From Cytophagaceae bacterium UBA7467 (GTDB lineage Bacteria > Bacteroidota > Bacteroidia > Cytophagales > Spirosomataceae): a stretch of DNA of 64,000 nt. The position numbers were made by a program, and so were the translations under genes. Positions 33,498-42,986 of this stretch are shown here, one piece after another; position 1 is the first letter of the stretch; every line of letters starts with the position of its first letter. A model generated the notes under the pieces. That model saw only the letters and a program-made list of their open reading frames with translations, did not search any database and was not told where the DNA came from. Where the stretch lies: contig DLPD01000003.1 in the NCBI GenBank assembly GCA_002479785.1, positions 1-64,000 of the forward strand, read 5' to 3'.

Positions 33498-36400
33498 ATG
33501 CGCAATTACACCTTTTTTTTCGCAGTAGTATTCACCTGGTTCTTTGGCCATATCCAGCTCAAAGCACAAGGGTCACAATGGATTTCAGAAAATCACCGGA
33601 TTCAATACCAGAAATTTGCTTGGAAATACGTGGCTAGCTCTAATTTCGAGGTCTATTATTTAGATAAGAATGAGGCGTTAGCTAAATCAACTTTGGCCTA
33701 TTTAGAAGCAGATTTTGTTCGAGTGACAGAACTTATTTCGTATTCACCCGTTCAAAAAATCAAGTTATTTATTTACCCAAATCACGAAACCTGGTTGCAA
33801 AGCAACGGCGGAATATCCTTATCTAATGCAAAAGAGGTGGAACAGGAGAATTTGTCCAAGTTTCGCATCGAAATTGCTTTTAAAGAAAATTTAGCCTCAT
33901 TTAAGCAAGAGTTAACGAAGCAGGTTGCCTCTATTTATTTACACGATTTATTGTATGGAGGCTCAGTGAAGGACGTTTTACAGAGTTCCCTTTTACTCAA
34001 TGTATCTGAATGGTATGTGCAAGGGATGGCCGCCTACATAGCGAGAGGTGATTCCCCTGAAATGCGACGCTTTACCTACCAAATCATTAGCGAAAACAAG
34101 ATTCGCAAACTTCCTTTGGCAAAAGGGAAGGAAGCAGAATTACTTGGACAATCGATCTGGTCTTATATCGCAGTTACTTATGGTAAGCAATCGATTGGCA
34201 ATATTTTAAATTTAACCCGTATCATTCGCAGTGAGCAATCGAGTATTTCAAGTACTATCCGTAAGCCCTTTTCAAAGTTCCTGAAGGATTGGTTTGACTA
34301 TTATCTAAACGATGCGAAACAGTTAGAAGTAAATTCGCAGAAAGTATTCCCGATAGACGAATACCTTTCCGCTACTCCTACATTGAATTCTTACCACTTA
34401 AGCCCGGATGGATTACACGAGGTGTGGGTGAGTGATGAGTCAGGTCGATATAGTGTTCATTTACACACTTTAGGGGCAAAAAAAACGCAAATTATCCTTC
34501 AATCTGGTTTAAAAGATGTGAATCGTATTTCAGAAGGTAAAGGGCCACTCGTTTCTTGGTATGGTAAAAATTCGCTAGCTGTTTTATTTTCTGATCAAGG
34601 ATATGCTTGGTACCAATCCTTCACGATAGATAAGTCCGGAAAGTTGAAGGGAGATGAAAAGAAGAAAATCGCCAATCTATCCTATTTAGATATGGAGATG
34701 TCTGCGAATGGAACTAAAATGCTAGTTCGCGTTATGGAAAAAGGCCAAGTGGATGTGGGGATATATGATTTAAAACGGAATCGATTAAATCCGGTGACGA
34801 AGGACGCTTTTGATGAAACAGAAGCTCACTGGCTCCCTGATAACCGTATCTTGTATTTGACAGATCGTTACATTGATTCGTTGCCGGCTCCTGCTGCTCC
34901 TTTCACTTCCGCTTTTATTTGGAATCCAGATGAGCCTGAGAATCCATCCCGTTTATTCTCAACCTCTGGAAAAGTATTTAATTTTCAATTCCGTTCTGAT
35001 TCAGTAGCCTATTTTCTACAATCCCAAAATAATGGGAACCGACTGATTCGCTTTCAATGGAGCGACTCCACCTTCCAACAAATGGCTGTTCGTTCAGTAG
35101 CTTGGGAAAATTTCGAAATGAGTCCTGCAGGAATTTCGAGTAAAGAGCGGCATATTCTAACGGATAAAATTGCTCGTTATTCGTGGTCAAGTTTGGATGA
35201 ATTGACCAATTCTGCTTGGATACCCACCATTGTAGACCCTGTAGTGCAAAGTATAGCGGATCCTCTGAATAATGAATCAACAGATTTAGCCAAGAAAACA
35301 AGGCGTGCTCGTTTAGAGCGCACACAAAGTATTCGCTTAAAAAGGGAGCCTGGTAAATTAGTCGGGCCTCTAGACTATGAGAATACCTTTGTGATGAATA
35401 GTTCCGAAGGACAATTTAGGTCTGATCCTATTCGAGGCTTAGGCTATGGCTATGAAGTGAAGGCTAACGACCTATTAGAAAATCACTTGTTTAAAGCTGG
35501 GGCTTTTTTAACGGCTAATTTACGCAATACGGATATATGGGGAGAATACAGTTATTTGGCGAATAAGCTAGACTGGACCTTCCGATATGACCGTAAAGTA
35601 CTAGGACAAGATACGGAATCTGAATCTCAAAAGATTCGATTTAATCGATTTGCTTTAACAGCAGCATATCCATTCAATTTATTGAGTCGTTTGTCAATCA
35701 CTGGGATGTATTCTACTAATCGTTTGTTTTCTCAACTAACCTTGACTAATCCAGAGGATTATTCAGGTTATGTCGGAACTTCAGTCAATTATGTGTTTGA
35801 TAATACGGTATCTGAGGGAGAAAATCTGCGGTCAGGTTTGCGGCTTAGTCTGCTTGCAGAAGCGCACAAAGAGGTAGTTAATTCAGGCGATTTTACACGT
35901 TTAAGTCTAGATGCGCGCTATTATAAGAAATTGTCTAACTCTTTTTACTTTGCTTCACGCTTATCCGCATCGCATCAAATGGGTTCTCAGACGCAAGCAT
36001 CCATGCTAGGTGGGATGGAGAATTGGTTATTTAATAAGCAAGAAACTCGTACGCAGGAATCCCCTCTAGGATTAGCTAATTTAGCCCATCGGGATGTGTT
36101 TATGAGTAATTTCATCGCTCCATTGAGGGGCTTCTCTATGAATAAATTAAGCGGTAATAGTCATTTGCTCTTGAATATGGAACTGAGATTGCCCATTAAG
36201 TCTTTGATGGCTATCGAATCTTCATCTGTACTTAATTCTGTTCAATTAGTGGGTTTTACAGACATAGGAACCGCTTGGTCCGGCTCTAGTCCGTTTGCGA
36301 AAACAAATGGCTTTAATACCAATGTCTATGGCGGTAAAACGAATCCGTTTCAAGCTACCGTCACTGATTTTCGTAATCCATTCTTAATGGGCTATGGTTT

Positions 36401-36515
36401 TGGGGCTCGAGCGACTGTTTTTGGGTATTTTGTTAAATTCGATTATGCCTTTGGTGTAGAAAATAAAGAAGTGAAATCTCCGGTTTCTTACCTAACCTTA
36501 GGATACGATTTTTAG
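33498..36515 (+). CDS. Large envelope protein: degenerate peptidase-MA-like domain, TolB-like propeller and C-terminal barrel
   Basis: 1005 residues from ATG 33498, which begins a signal peptide (MRNYTFFFAVVFTWFFGHIQLKAQ); the longer frame upstream overlaps the oxidoreductase gene. Residues about 25-270 look like a gluzincin-type peptidase-MA fold (NFEVYYLDKNEALAKS, IKLFIYPNHETWLQ, SEWYVQGMAAYIARG), but no HExxH is present. About 290-560 has PD40/TolB-like repeats (LSPDGLHEVWVSDESGRY, SANGTKMLVRV, WLPDNRILYLTD). The last about 350 residues alternate amphipathic strands and end in SYLTLGYDF, an outer-membrane barrel terminus. I infer a surface or outer-membrane protein of unknown function. Confidence 0.8.
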   Translation: MRNYTFFFAVVFTWFFGHIQLKAQGSQWISENHRIQYQKFAWKYVASSNFEVYYLDKNEALAKSTLAYLEADFVRVTELISYSPVQKIKLFIYPNHETWLQSNGGISLSNAKEVEQENLSKFRIEIAFKENLASFKQELTKQVASIYLHDLLYGGSVKDVLQSSLLLNVSEWYVQGMAAYIARGDSPEMRRFTYQIISENKIRKLPLAKGKEAELLGQSIWSYIAVTYGKQSIGNILNLTRIIRSEQSSISSTIRKPFSKFLKDWFDYYLNDAKQLEVNSQKVFPIDEYLSATPTLNSYHLSPDGLHEVWVSDESGRYSVHLHTLGAKKTQIILQSGLKDVNRISEGKGPLVSWYGKNSLAVLFSDQGYAWYQSFTIDKSGKLKGDEKKKIANLSYLDMEMSANGTKMLVRVMEKGQVDVGIYDLKRNRLNPVTKDAFDETEAHWLPDNRILYLTDRYIDSLPAPAAPFTSAFIWNPDEPENPSRLFSTSGKVFNFQFRSDSVAYFLQSQNNGNRLIRFQWSDSTFQQMAVRSVAWENFEMSPAGISSKERHILTDKIARYSWSSLDELTNSAWIPTIVDPVVQSIADPLNNESTDLAKKTRRARLERTQSIRLKREPGKLVGPLDYENTFVMNSSEGQFRSDPIRGLGYGYEVKANDLLENHLFKAGAFLTANLRNTDIWGEYSYLANKLDWTFRYDRKVLGQDTESESQKIRFNRFALTAAYPFNLLSRLSITGMYSTNRLFSQLTLTNPEDYSGYVGTSVNYVFDNTVSEGENLRSGLRLSLLAEAHKEVVNSGDFTRLSLDARYYKKLSNSFYFASRLSASHQMGSQTQASMLGGMENWLFNKQETRTQESPLGLANLAHRDVFMSNFIAPLRGFSMNKLSGNSHLLLNMELRLPIKSLMAIESSSVLNSVQLVGFTDIGTAWSGSSPFAKTNGFNTNVYGGKTNPFQATVTDFRNPFLMGYGFGARATVFGYFVKFDYAFGVENKEVKSPVSYLTLGYDF

Positions 36516-38165
36516 ATGAAAAGATACCTAGTTTTTTTTCTGCTATTGCTGCCCTCTCTTTTTTATGGCCAAAGTCTAAGCGTCTCCAATCTTCCCATTG
36601 TTCGGTTTAATACGAAAACGCGAGTCATTCAGGATGAGCCTAAAATCCCAGTTCAAATGGAGATTTTTGACAATGGGCCGGGTCAATTAAATCAAGTGTC
36701 CAGCACGCCTAGTATTTCGACAGTTGCGGGTGTTGAATACCGGGGTTCCACCTCTCAAGCCGATTTTTATTTCTTGCCGGGCCTTGTTAAAAAGCCGTAT
36801 GGTATCGAATTGTGGACTGATACCACCGGTGTGAAAGCAAAGAAATTGTCACTTGTTCAAATGCCAGAAGAATCGGATTGGGTATTAAATGCATCTTATA
36901 ATGATCGCTCCTTTATGCGTGATTTTATTGCCCAAAATGTGGCTGGGCGTTTAGGTTTATTGCATAGTGAAGCGAAATTTGTGGAGCTTATCATTAATGA
37001 TGAATACCGCGGAGTATATATCTTAATGGAGAAAGTCAAACAAGGGAAGAATCGGGTGCCTATCTCGGATCTTTACCCCACTGAAAATGCGGGTGACGAT
37101 GTGACAGGAGGTTATTTACTTAAAATTGATAAAACGAGTGGATCGCCTTCCACCTCTTGGAAAAGTAATTATACCTCCGGTATATCAGCAACCCAGAAAT
37201 GTGAATTTCAAATTGAATACCCCCAATACGGCATCATCACACAGCAACAATTGATCTATATCCGAGATTACATCAATAATTGGGAAAAGAAGTTAATGAC
37301 GGAAGATATGAACGATCCGAAGGCAAGCTTCCGGGACTATATGGACGTTTCCTCCTTTGTGAATTACTTTATTTTAAACGAAGTTACAAGAAACGTAGAT
37401 GGTTATCGCTTGAGTACCTATCTATACAAAGACAAAGAATCATTAGGCGGAAAAATCAAGATGGGGCCAGCCTGGGATTTTAATATCTCCTTCGGTAATG
37501 CGGATTATTTAAACGGGTGGAAGACGGATGGTTTTGTTTACAATACAATTGAAAATTTGGAAAAAAATAATTATTGGCAAGTCCCTTTTTGGTGGAATAA
37601 ATTCATTCAAGACGCGAGTTTTCGTAAAGCATTAGCTACTCGCTGGAAGTCAGTTCGCTCTAGTTTTTTAAATACGAACACCCTTTTTGCTACCATCGAT
37701 TCGGCGCAGGTTGCGTTAAAGGATCCTCTGATAAGGAATTTTCAAAAATACCCTTTGATGGGTAAAAAGATCTGGCCTAATTACTATGTAGGGGCAACCT
37801 TGAGTGATGAAGTAAATTGGTTGAAAAATTGGATTCAGGGACGCCTAGTTTGGTTAGATGCCCAAATGGCGGTCTTTGATAGTCCTATTTTAGCCATAAG
37901 CAATGAAACGAGTTCATCCGTCGTATATCCTAATCCCTCCACGACCGGAATCTTTCAATGGAAATTTAGTTTAGACAAACCCTCATTAGTTACCTATTCT
38001 ATCTCCGATGCGATGGGGCGGCTGGTTTTGTCGCCTAAAAACGCTAATTTTGAGTCAGGAGAGCAGATTCAATCTTTGGATTTGTCTGCATTTCCTGCCG
38101 GAACCTATCTGCTGTCTTGGAAAACAGAAGACGGTGCTGTCCAACAAATCAAAATTTTACGTTAA
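36516..38165 (+). CDS. CotH kinase family protein with type IX secretion sorting domain
   Basis: 549 residues. Signal peptide MKRYLVFFLLLLPSLFYGQ. CotH domain: GVEYRGSTSQADF, KPYGIELW, SDWVLNASYNDRSFMRDFIAQNVAGRLG, VELIINDEYRGVYILMEKVKQGKNRV and MGPAWDFNISFGNAD. About 470-549 is a T9SS type A sorting domain (VVYPNPSTTGIFQW ... AGTYLLSWKTEDGAVQQIKILR). CotH proteins are atypical protein kinases on spore or cell surfaces; this one is predicted to be exported and cleaved at the surface. It starts immediately after the barrel protein, and its stop overlaps the proA ATG. Confidence 0.9.
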   Translation: MKRYLVFFLLLLPSLFYGQSLSVSNLPIVRFNTKTRVIQDEPKIPVQMEIFDNGPGQLNQVSSTPSISTVAGVEYRGSTSQADFYFLPGLVKKPYGIELWTDTTGVKAKKLSLVQMPEESDWVLNASYNDRSFMRDFIAQNVAGRLGLLHSEAKFVELIINDEYRGVYILMEKVKQGKNRVPISDLYPTENAGDDVTGGYLLKIDKTSGSPSTSWKSNYTSGISATQKCEFQIEYPQYGIITQQQLIYIRDYINNWEKKLMTEDMNDPKASFRDYMDVSSFVNYFILNEVTRNVDGYRLSTYLYKDKESLGGKIKMGPAWDFNISFGNADYLNGWKTDGFVYNTIENLEKNNYWQVPFWWNKFIQDASFRKALATRWKSVRSSFLNTNTLFATIDSAQVALKDPLIRNFQKYPLMGKKIWPNYYVGATLSDEVNWLKNWIQGRLVWLDAQMAVFDSPILAISNETSSSVVYPNPSTTGIFQWKFSLDKPSLVTYSISDAMGRLVLSPKNANFESGEQIQSLDLSAFPAGTYLLSWKTEDGAVQQIKILR

Positions 38166-39412
38166 TGTCCTCTATTCTAGCTCAATTTCAACGCACCCGT
38201 TTTGCTACATCCTCCTTAGCGATGGCTAGTGGAGAATCGCGGAATGAGGTTTTGGCTAGTATAGCTGAGTTGATTCGAGTGCATTCTTCAGAAATTCTGA
38301 AAGAAAATCAACGGGACTTAGCTGAAATGCCTATCGATCATCCCATGCGAGATCGACTTCTGTTAACCCAAGATCGATTAGATGCTTTAGCTTCAAGTGT
38401 TCTTTCTGTCATGCAGTTACCTGATCCAACAGGTCAGGTTTTATCGAAGAAAACGCTTCCGAATGGACTAGACTTATCTAAAATAACGGTGCCACTTGGA
38501 GTGGTAGGTGTCATTTTTGAATCACGGCCTAATGTAACAATCGACGTGGCAGCGCTTTGCATTCGTTCTGGAAATGCCGTCGTTTTGCGCGGAGGTTCGG
38601 ATGCCTTGCACACGAATACGATTTTGGTAAAATTGATTCATCAGGCACTTATTCAAAATGGCTTTTCGACGGATTTAGTATATTTAATGCCCACCGATCG
38701 CGTGCACGTGACGACGCTTTTGACGGCGGTCAAATACATTGACGTAATTATTCCAAGAGGTTCTGAGGCCTTGATCCAGCGAGTTCGCAAAGAATCATTA
38801 GTTCCTACGATTGAAACAGGTGCGGGTGTCTGCCATACCTACGTTGCCGCATCAGCAGACCTTTCTATGGCAGTAGCAATCGTGGTGAATGCTAAAGTTT
38901 CACGTCCTTCCGTTTGTAATTCATTAGATACTATTATTGTACATCAATCGATAGCAGCGGAATTTCTTCCATTAGTTGCTGAACCTCTAAAGACCTATTC
39001 TGTCAAGATTTATGCTGATGATGTAGCTCATAATACGCTAGACAAAGCAGGGTATCCTTATTTAGAAAAAGCAGTTGAATCAGATTTTGGTCGAGAATTC
39101 TTAGACTTTGCTTGCTCCATCAAGGTGGTGAATGATTTACCGGATGCCATAAATCATATTTCGATTTTTTCATCTAGACACTCGGAAGCAATCGTTTCAA
39201 GTGATGAAAAAGAAGCGCAGTTTTTCTTGTCAACTGTGGATGCCTCAGCCGTTTATTGGAACGCGTCCACGCGATTTACGGATGGAGGAGAATTTGGATT
39301 GGGGGCAGAGATAGGTATTTCTACCCAAAAATTACACGCACGTGGCCCCTTCGCTCTAGAGAAATTAGTGACTGAAAAATGGATTGGAATCGGTCAGGGG
39401 CAAATTCGTTAG
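38165..39412 (+). CDS. proA: Glutamate-5-semialdehyde dehydrogenase (gamma-glutamyl phosphate reductase)
   Basis: 415 residues from ATG 38165 (TAATG overlap with the CotH stop); the frame is open further upstream within cotH but the family begins here. Signatures: VIFESRPNVTIDVAALCIRSGNAVVLRGGSDA, DVIIPRGSEALIQRV, ETGAGVCHTYV and the catalytic cysteine in RPSVCNSLDTIIVH, then STRFTDGGEFGLGAEIGIST. Reduces gamma-glutamyl phosphate in proline synthesis. proB is not in the window. Its end overlaps the convergent dnaX by 4 bases. Confidence 0.96.
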   Translation: MSSILAQFQRTRFATSSLAMASGESRNEVLASIAELIRVHSSEILKENQRDLAEMPIDHPMRDRLLLTQDRLDALASSVLSVMQLPDPTGQVLSKKTLPNGLDLSKITVPLGVVGVIFESRPNVTIDVAALCIRSGNAVVLRGGSDALHTNTILVKLIHQALIQNGFSTDLVYLMPTDRVHVTTLLTAVKYIDVIIPRGSEALIQRVRKESLVPTIETGAGVCHTYVAASADLSMAVAIVVNAKVSRPSVCNSLDTIIVHQSIAAEFLPLVAEPLKTYSVKIYADDVAHNTLDKAGYPYLEKAVESDFGREFLDFACSIKVVNDLPDAINHISIFSSRHSEAIVSSDEKEAQFFLSTVDASAVYWNASTRFTDGGEFGLGAEIGISTQKLHARGPFALEKLVTEKWIGIGQGQIR

Positions 39413-41199
39413 AACTCGTAATCTAATCCCATTCGTTGCTTCATTTCGACTAGAATTGGGTGCTTTTTAGACAAGAAATCGTATTTGTCTGATTGCGTAT
39501 AAATCATTTTTTTCTCAGAAACCTCACCAGCCATTAGATCCAAACTGATATCGATGGTATCGTTCTTCAATTTTTCACGCAAAGTGCCTACTAATTCAAG
39601 TTTCAATGAATCATTAAACTGTTGCATCTGCACTTCGCCTTCTACCTTGATATGAATAATAGAATCGATGAGACTAATCTCCCGGTTCATCATTACATAT
39701 TTGTTGATGAAATTACCCTGTTTGAATCCTTGTGCGATTTGAGTCCAAACGAAATTGAGTTCTTCGAAAGTGAATGGTTCATTTCGAACATTACCTAAGG
39801 CATTTACCTCAGCTGCATGTTCGGCTTGAACTGTATTTACCACTTTTTTGGCGCTCCGTAATCCATGATTACTAGGTCTAGGGGTTAATTCAGCAGCGAC
39901 CATTTGATCGGGGGCTGCTTGAACAGGAGCCTCATGAACGGATGTTGAAGCCACAGGCGGGACTTCGGTAGGAACTGCTTGAATAGTGGGTTCAGCCGGA
40001 GTTATTGGAGCCGTCAAAACCGCAGCCGCAGCTATCGGTTTAGTCTCAGACTTTTTTCCGGCGCCACCCTCCACCGCAGGTTGAGATGCGGTAGGCTGGT
40101 AAACCGACGGCAAATAGTTAATTTTCAATAAGGTCAATTCGACATGTAAGCGTGCATTCTTCGCTGCTTTGTAATGTATCTCACATTGAGAGCAGAGGTT
40201 CATGGCAGACAACAAGAAGGAGGCAGACGTTTTCGCTGACTGCGCCTGGAATTTCGCCCGATTCTCTTCGCTTAATTCCATTAAGGCGAGCGTCTTCGGA
40301 TCTTTGGCAAATAACAAATTACGGAAATGCTCCGATAAACCAGCAATAAACTGCTGACCATCAAAACCTTTGCGCATGATCTCGTCTAATAAAACGAGTG
40401 CGTCTGTGTGGTTTTGATTGACGAAAAAATCCGTTAATTGGAAGTAATAATCACTATCTAGTATGTGTAAATTTTCCAACACATCCGCGTGTCTCAGTGA
40501 ATTGTCCGTGGAGAAAGTCACATTTAAGTCAAACATCGAAAGTGCATCGCGAAGACCACCATCCGCTTTGATGGAAATCAATTCCAAAGCCGCCGGTTCC
40601 GCTGTAATCCCTTCTTTTTCCGCAATCGAAGAAAGGTGAGACGCCATGTCTTTCCATTGAATGCGGTTGAAATCAAAGATTTGGCAACGCGATAAAATGG
40701 TAGGTAAAATCTTGTGCTTTTCCGTCGTCGCTAGAATAAAAATAGCGTAGGAAGGTGGCTCTTCTAGGGTCTTTAAAAACGCATTAAAGGCAGCAGCTGA
40801 AAGCATGTGAACCTCATCAATGATGTAAATTTTGTATTTACCATTTTGAGGAGGATAGCGAACTTGATCGATTAGATTACGAATATCTTCAACCGAGTTA
40901 TTCGAAGCCGCATCTAATTCGTGAATCGTTAAAGAGGTATTTTCCTGGAAAGAATGACACGAAGAGCATTTGCCGCACGCTTCCCCATCCGCACCTAAAT
41001 CTTGGCAATTAATTGTCTTAGCTAAAATACGGGCGCAAGTCGTTTTACCTACCCCTCTTGGGCCACAAAAAAGGAATGCTTGAGCCAAGTGATTGGACTT
41101 GATCGCATTTTTCAAAGTGGTGGTAATGTGACTTTGGCCTACCACAGAATCAAATAGGGTAGGGCGGTATTTACGCGCTGAAACAATAAAATTTTCCAT
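39409..41199 (-). CDS. dnaX: DNA polymerase III subunit gamma/tau
   Basis: 596 residues from ATG 41199. AAA+ clamp-loader ATPase: RKYRPTLFDSVVGQ, Walker A CGPRGVGKTTCARILA, the four-cysteine zinc site (CQDLGADGEACGKCSSC), Walker B YIIDEVHMLS and sensor ATTEKHKILPTILSRCQIFDF. After about 370 comes an Ala/Pro/Val-rich linker and then the tau-type C-terminal domain (NEPFTFEELNFVWTQIAQGFKQ). The -7 box TAAATTTG on the minus strand ends 4 bases before the ATG, suggesting a very short or absent leader. No obvious A/T slippage heptamer for gamma production was seen. Confidence 0.95.
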   Translation of the reverse strand: MENFIVSARKYRPTLFDSVVGQSHITTTLKNAIKSNHLAQAFLFCGPRGVGKTTCARILAKTINCQDLGADGEACGKCSSCHSFQENTSLTIHELDAASNNSVEDIRNLIDQVRYPPQNGKYKIYIIDEVHMLSAAAFNAFLKTLEEPPSYAIFILATTEKHKILPTILSRCQIFDFNRIQWKDMASHLSSIAEKEGITAEPAALELISIKADGGLRDALSMFDLNVTFSTDNSLRHADVLENLHILDSDYYFQLTDFFVNQNHTDALVLLDEIMRKGFDGQQFIAGLSEHFRNLLFAKDPKTLALMELSEENRAKFQAQSAKTSASFLLSAMNLCSQCEIHYKAAKNARLHVELTLLKINYLPSVYQPTASQPAVEGGAGKKSETKPIAAAAVLTAPITPAEPTIQAVPTEVPPVASTSVHEAPVQAAPDQMVAAELTPRPSNHGLRSAKKVVNTVQAEHAAEVNALGNVRNEPFTFEELNFVWTQIAQGFKQGNFINKYVMMNREISLIDSIIHIKVEGEVQMQQFNDSLKLELVGTLREKLKNDTIDISLDLMAGEVSEKKMIYTQSDKYDFLSKKHPILVEMKQRMGLDYEF

Positions 41200-41202
41200 A
41201 AT

Positions 41203-41234
41203 CAAATTTACCTTTTTAAGGGATAATTCCCAAA
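41203..41234 (-). promoter_or_regulatory. dnaX promoter, possibly leaderless
   Basis: Minus strand: TTTG (41234-41231), 20-base spacer, TAAATTTG (41210-41203), then three bases and the dnaX ATG at 41199. This fits the Bacteroidota consensus and places the transcription start at or next to the ATG. Confidence 0.7.
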
Positions 41235-41238
41235 TGCT

Positions 41239-42678
41239 TTAGGGGATTCTAATGACAGCGCTTACCGGAAAATGGTCCGTTGGATATTTATTTTCCCAAG
41301 TCTCACTATGGGTGGTATGTTGTAAAACTGCAGGGCCATTTTTAACAAAAATATAATCAATATGTCTCCCTTCCTGTTCTTTAGTGAAGCCATTAAAGGA
41401 GCTGTACGGTCCATAATGTCCATTTTGACTTATTTTCTCTGCATCGATAACGTGCATGGGATTTTTCTGGTCTACTAGAATCTGAATCGGTTCGTCGTCT
41501 GGTGTAGCATTAAAATCGCCCGTTAAAATGACCGGAGACTTCCCAGCGATTTCCGCTATTTTACGCAACACAAGCTTCGCGCTCTCTCTACGTGCTACCT
41601 TGCCTAAGTGGTCGAAATGGGTATTGAAAACAAAGAATTTTTTGCCGGTTTTGATTTCTTGAAATTGTCCCCAAGTCACTACACGGCGGCATGCAGCATC
41701 CCAGCCAAAACCCACCTTTTCACATGAATCAGACAACCAAAAGGTTTTCTCTTGCAATAATTTAAATTTCGATTTCCGGTACATCAAGGCAGAAAATTCG
41801 CCTTCTGCTTTTCCATCATCACGTCCTTTACCAAACCACCCAAAACCGGGTAATTCCTTTTCTAAATCCGTAATTTGATGCAAGAATGCTTCTTGTAATC
41901 CGATAATGTCTGCTTGGTGGTAGCGAATTAATTCCCCGCAATGTTTTGCTCGGTATTTCCATTGGTTTAAGCCATCTGATTCGGTGTCTAAGCGCACATT
42001 GAAAGTCATCGCTTTTACCTGAGCTGAGGAATTAGTCAATTGCGCTGAGGCCGCAGGGCCTATTAACAATAGTACGAAACAGGTAAAGGCTTTTAGGATA
42101 TTCATTACTTGTGGAAATACGCGGTCGTTCTTTCCATTTTGTATGACAAAATCAGCTCCCCAAAGGTAGTTTTTAGGTTTCGGTTGCAAATCGATTATTT
42201 GCATGGTTTCCATGTAACTCATGTGACTTCTTTTTTGGACGTTTTGAATGCGTTCAGGTAAGGGACAATTCACGGTGATGACCTGTGAGATAGGTTCCGG
42301 TTTAGCTTGAGGTGTAATGAGGGCGGATTCGTATAAACAAAATGGCGCCTGTTGAGGGGCATTTAAAATCCATTCTGTCGCCTGCTTTCGCACCGCTGGG
42401 TGAATAATGGCATTTAAATGGGCCACATCTCCTGGGTATTTCTGTAATAGTCCTTTGATCCAAGATCGGTTGTAGGATCCGTCTGGAAGATAGGCTTTAG
42501 GGCCAAATTCCGCCATAATAGCTTCCTTCACCGCCGCATCTTTTTCACATATTTCGCGCGCGACTTTATCTGCTTCGAAAATGGGGATCCCCAGGCATGA
42601 AAAAATCCGGCAAATGGTCGATTTGCCGGATCCTATTCCGCCTGTAATTCCGATGAAAGGTTTCAGGCTTGTCTGCAT
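41239..42678 (-). CDS. coaE: Dephospho-CoA kinase joined in frame to a signal-peptide-bearing endonuclease/exonuclease/phosphatase domain
   Basis: 479 codons without a stop. Residues 1-191 are a complete CoaE: P-loop GGIGSGKS (13-20), GIPIFEADKVAREI, HPAVRKQATEW and the end WGADFVIQNGKNDRVFPQV. Residue 192 is a Met (ATG at 42105) opening MNILKAFTCFVLLLIGPAASA, a normal signal peptide, followed by a full EEP-family hydrolase: MTFNVRLD, IIGLQEAF, FNTHFDHLG, LTGDFNATPDDE and PTDHFPV carry the expected Asn, Glu, His, Asp-Asn and Asp-His residues. CoaE makes coenzyme A in the cytoplasm, whereas the EEP part should be exported. So either the CoaE stop was lost or the second protein starts separately at 42105. 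It is the last gene of the nusB-yajC unit. Confidence 0.9.
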   Translation of the reverse strand: MQTSLKPFIGITGGIGSGKSTICRIFSCLGIPIFEADKVAREICEKDAAVKEAIMAEFGPKAYLPDGSYNRSWIKGLLQKYPGDVAHLNAIIHPAVRKQATEWILNAPQQAPFCLYESALITPQAKPEPISQVITVNCPLPERIQNVQKRSHMSYMETMQIIDLQPKPKNYLWGADFVIQNGKNDRVFPQVMNILKAFTCFVLLLIGPAASAQLTNSSAQVKAMTFNVRLDTESDGLNQWKYRAKHCGELIRYHQADIIGLQEAFLHQITDLEKELPGFGWFGKGRDDGKAEGEFSALMYRKSKFKLLQEKTFWLSDSCEKVGFGWDAACRRVVTWGQFQEIKTGKKFFVFNTHFDHLGKVARRESAKLVLRKIAEIAGKSPVILTGDFNATPDDEPIQILVDQKNPMHVIDAEKISQNGHYGPYSSFNGFTKEQEGRHIDYIFVKNGPAVLQHTTHSETWENKYPTDHFPVSAVIRIP

Positions 42679-42682
42679 TGAA

Positions 42683-42982
42683 TTACTCTTCTAAACGAGA
42701 TGAGGCATCTTTAGAGATCGCTGTTTTCTCGAAAACCATCCGAACACCTTTACTTGAATCCACTTCGATTACGATGGTCTTTTCGCGAATCGTAACAACC
42801 GTTCCGTGTGCTCCTCCAATGGTTACTACTTTATCTCCCGTCTTTAATTCATCAATGAATTTCTTTGCTTCTTTCGCCTTTTTTTGTTGTGGACGAATCA
42901 TGAAGAAATAAAATACGACGAATATACCTCCGAAAAGGACGATTTGCATATACGCTGGACTCTGTGCTTGTAATACTAACAT
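42683..42982 (-). CDS. yajC: Preprotein translocase subunit YajC
   Basis: 99 residues. One membrane helix (YMQIVLFGGIFVVFYFFMI) followed immediately by RPQQKKAKEAKKFIDELKTGDKVVTIGGAHGTVVTI, the YajC signature. It assists the SecDF-YajC complex in protein export. It lies 4 bases before coaE and after the DUF1573 gene; many Bacteroidota have a YbbR-like gene between yajC and coaE, absent here. Confidence 0.95.
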   Translation of the reverse strand: MLVLQAQSPAYMQIVLFGGIFVVFYFFMIRPQQKKAKEAKKFIDELKTGDKVVTIGGAHGTVVTIREKTIVIEVDSSKGVRMVFEKTAISKDASSRLEE

Positions 42983-42986
42983 GTGT

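Noticed and set aside
38117..38164. Upstream extension of proA within the CotH gene
   Set aside because: The family N terminus and the TAATG overlap indicate ATG 38165.
39409..41199. Programmed frameshift in dnaX producing gamma
   Set aside because: I saw no convincing slippery heptamer with a following structure; the frame is continuous to the tau end.
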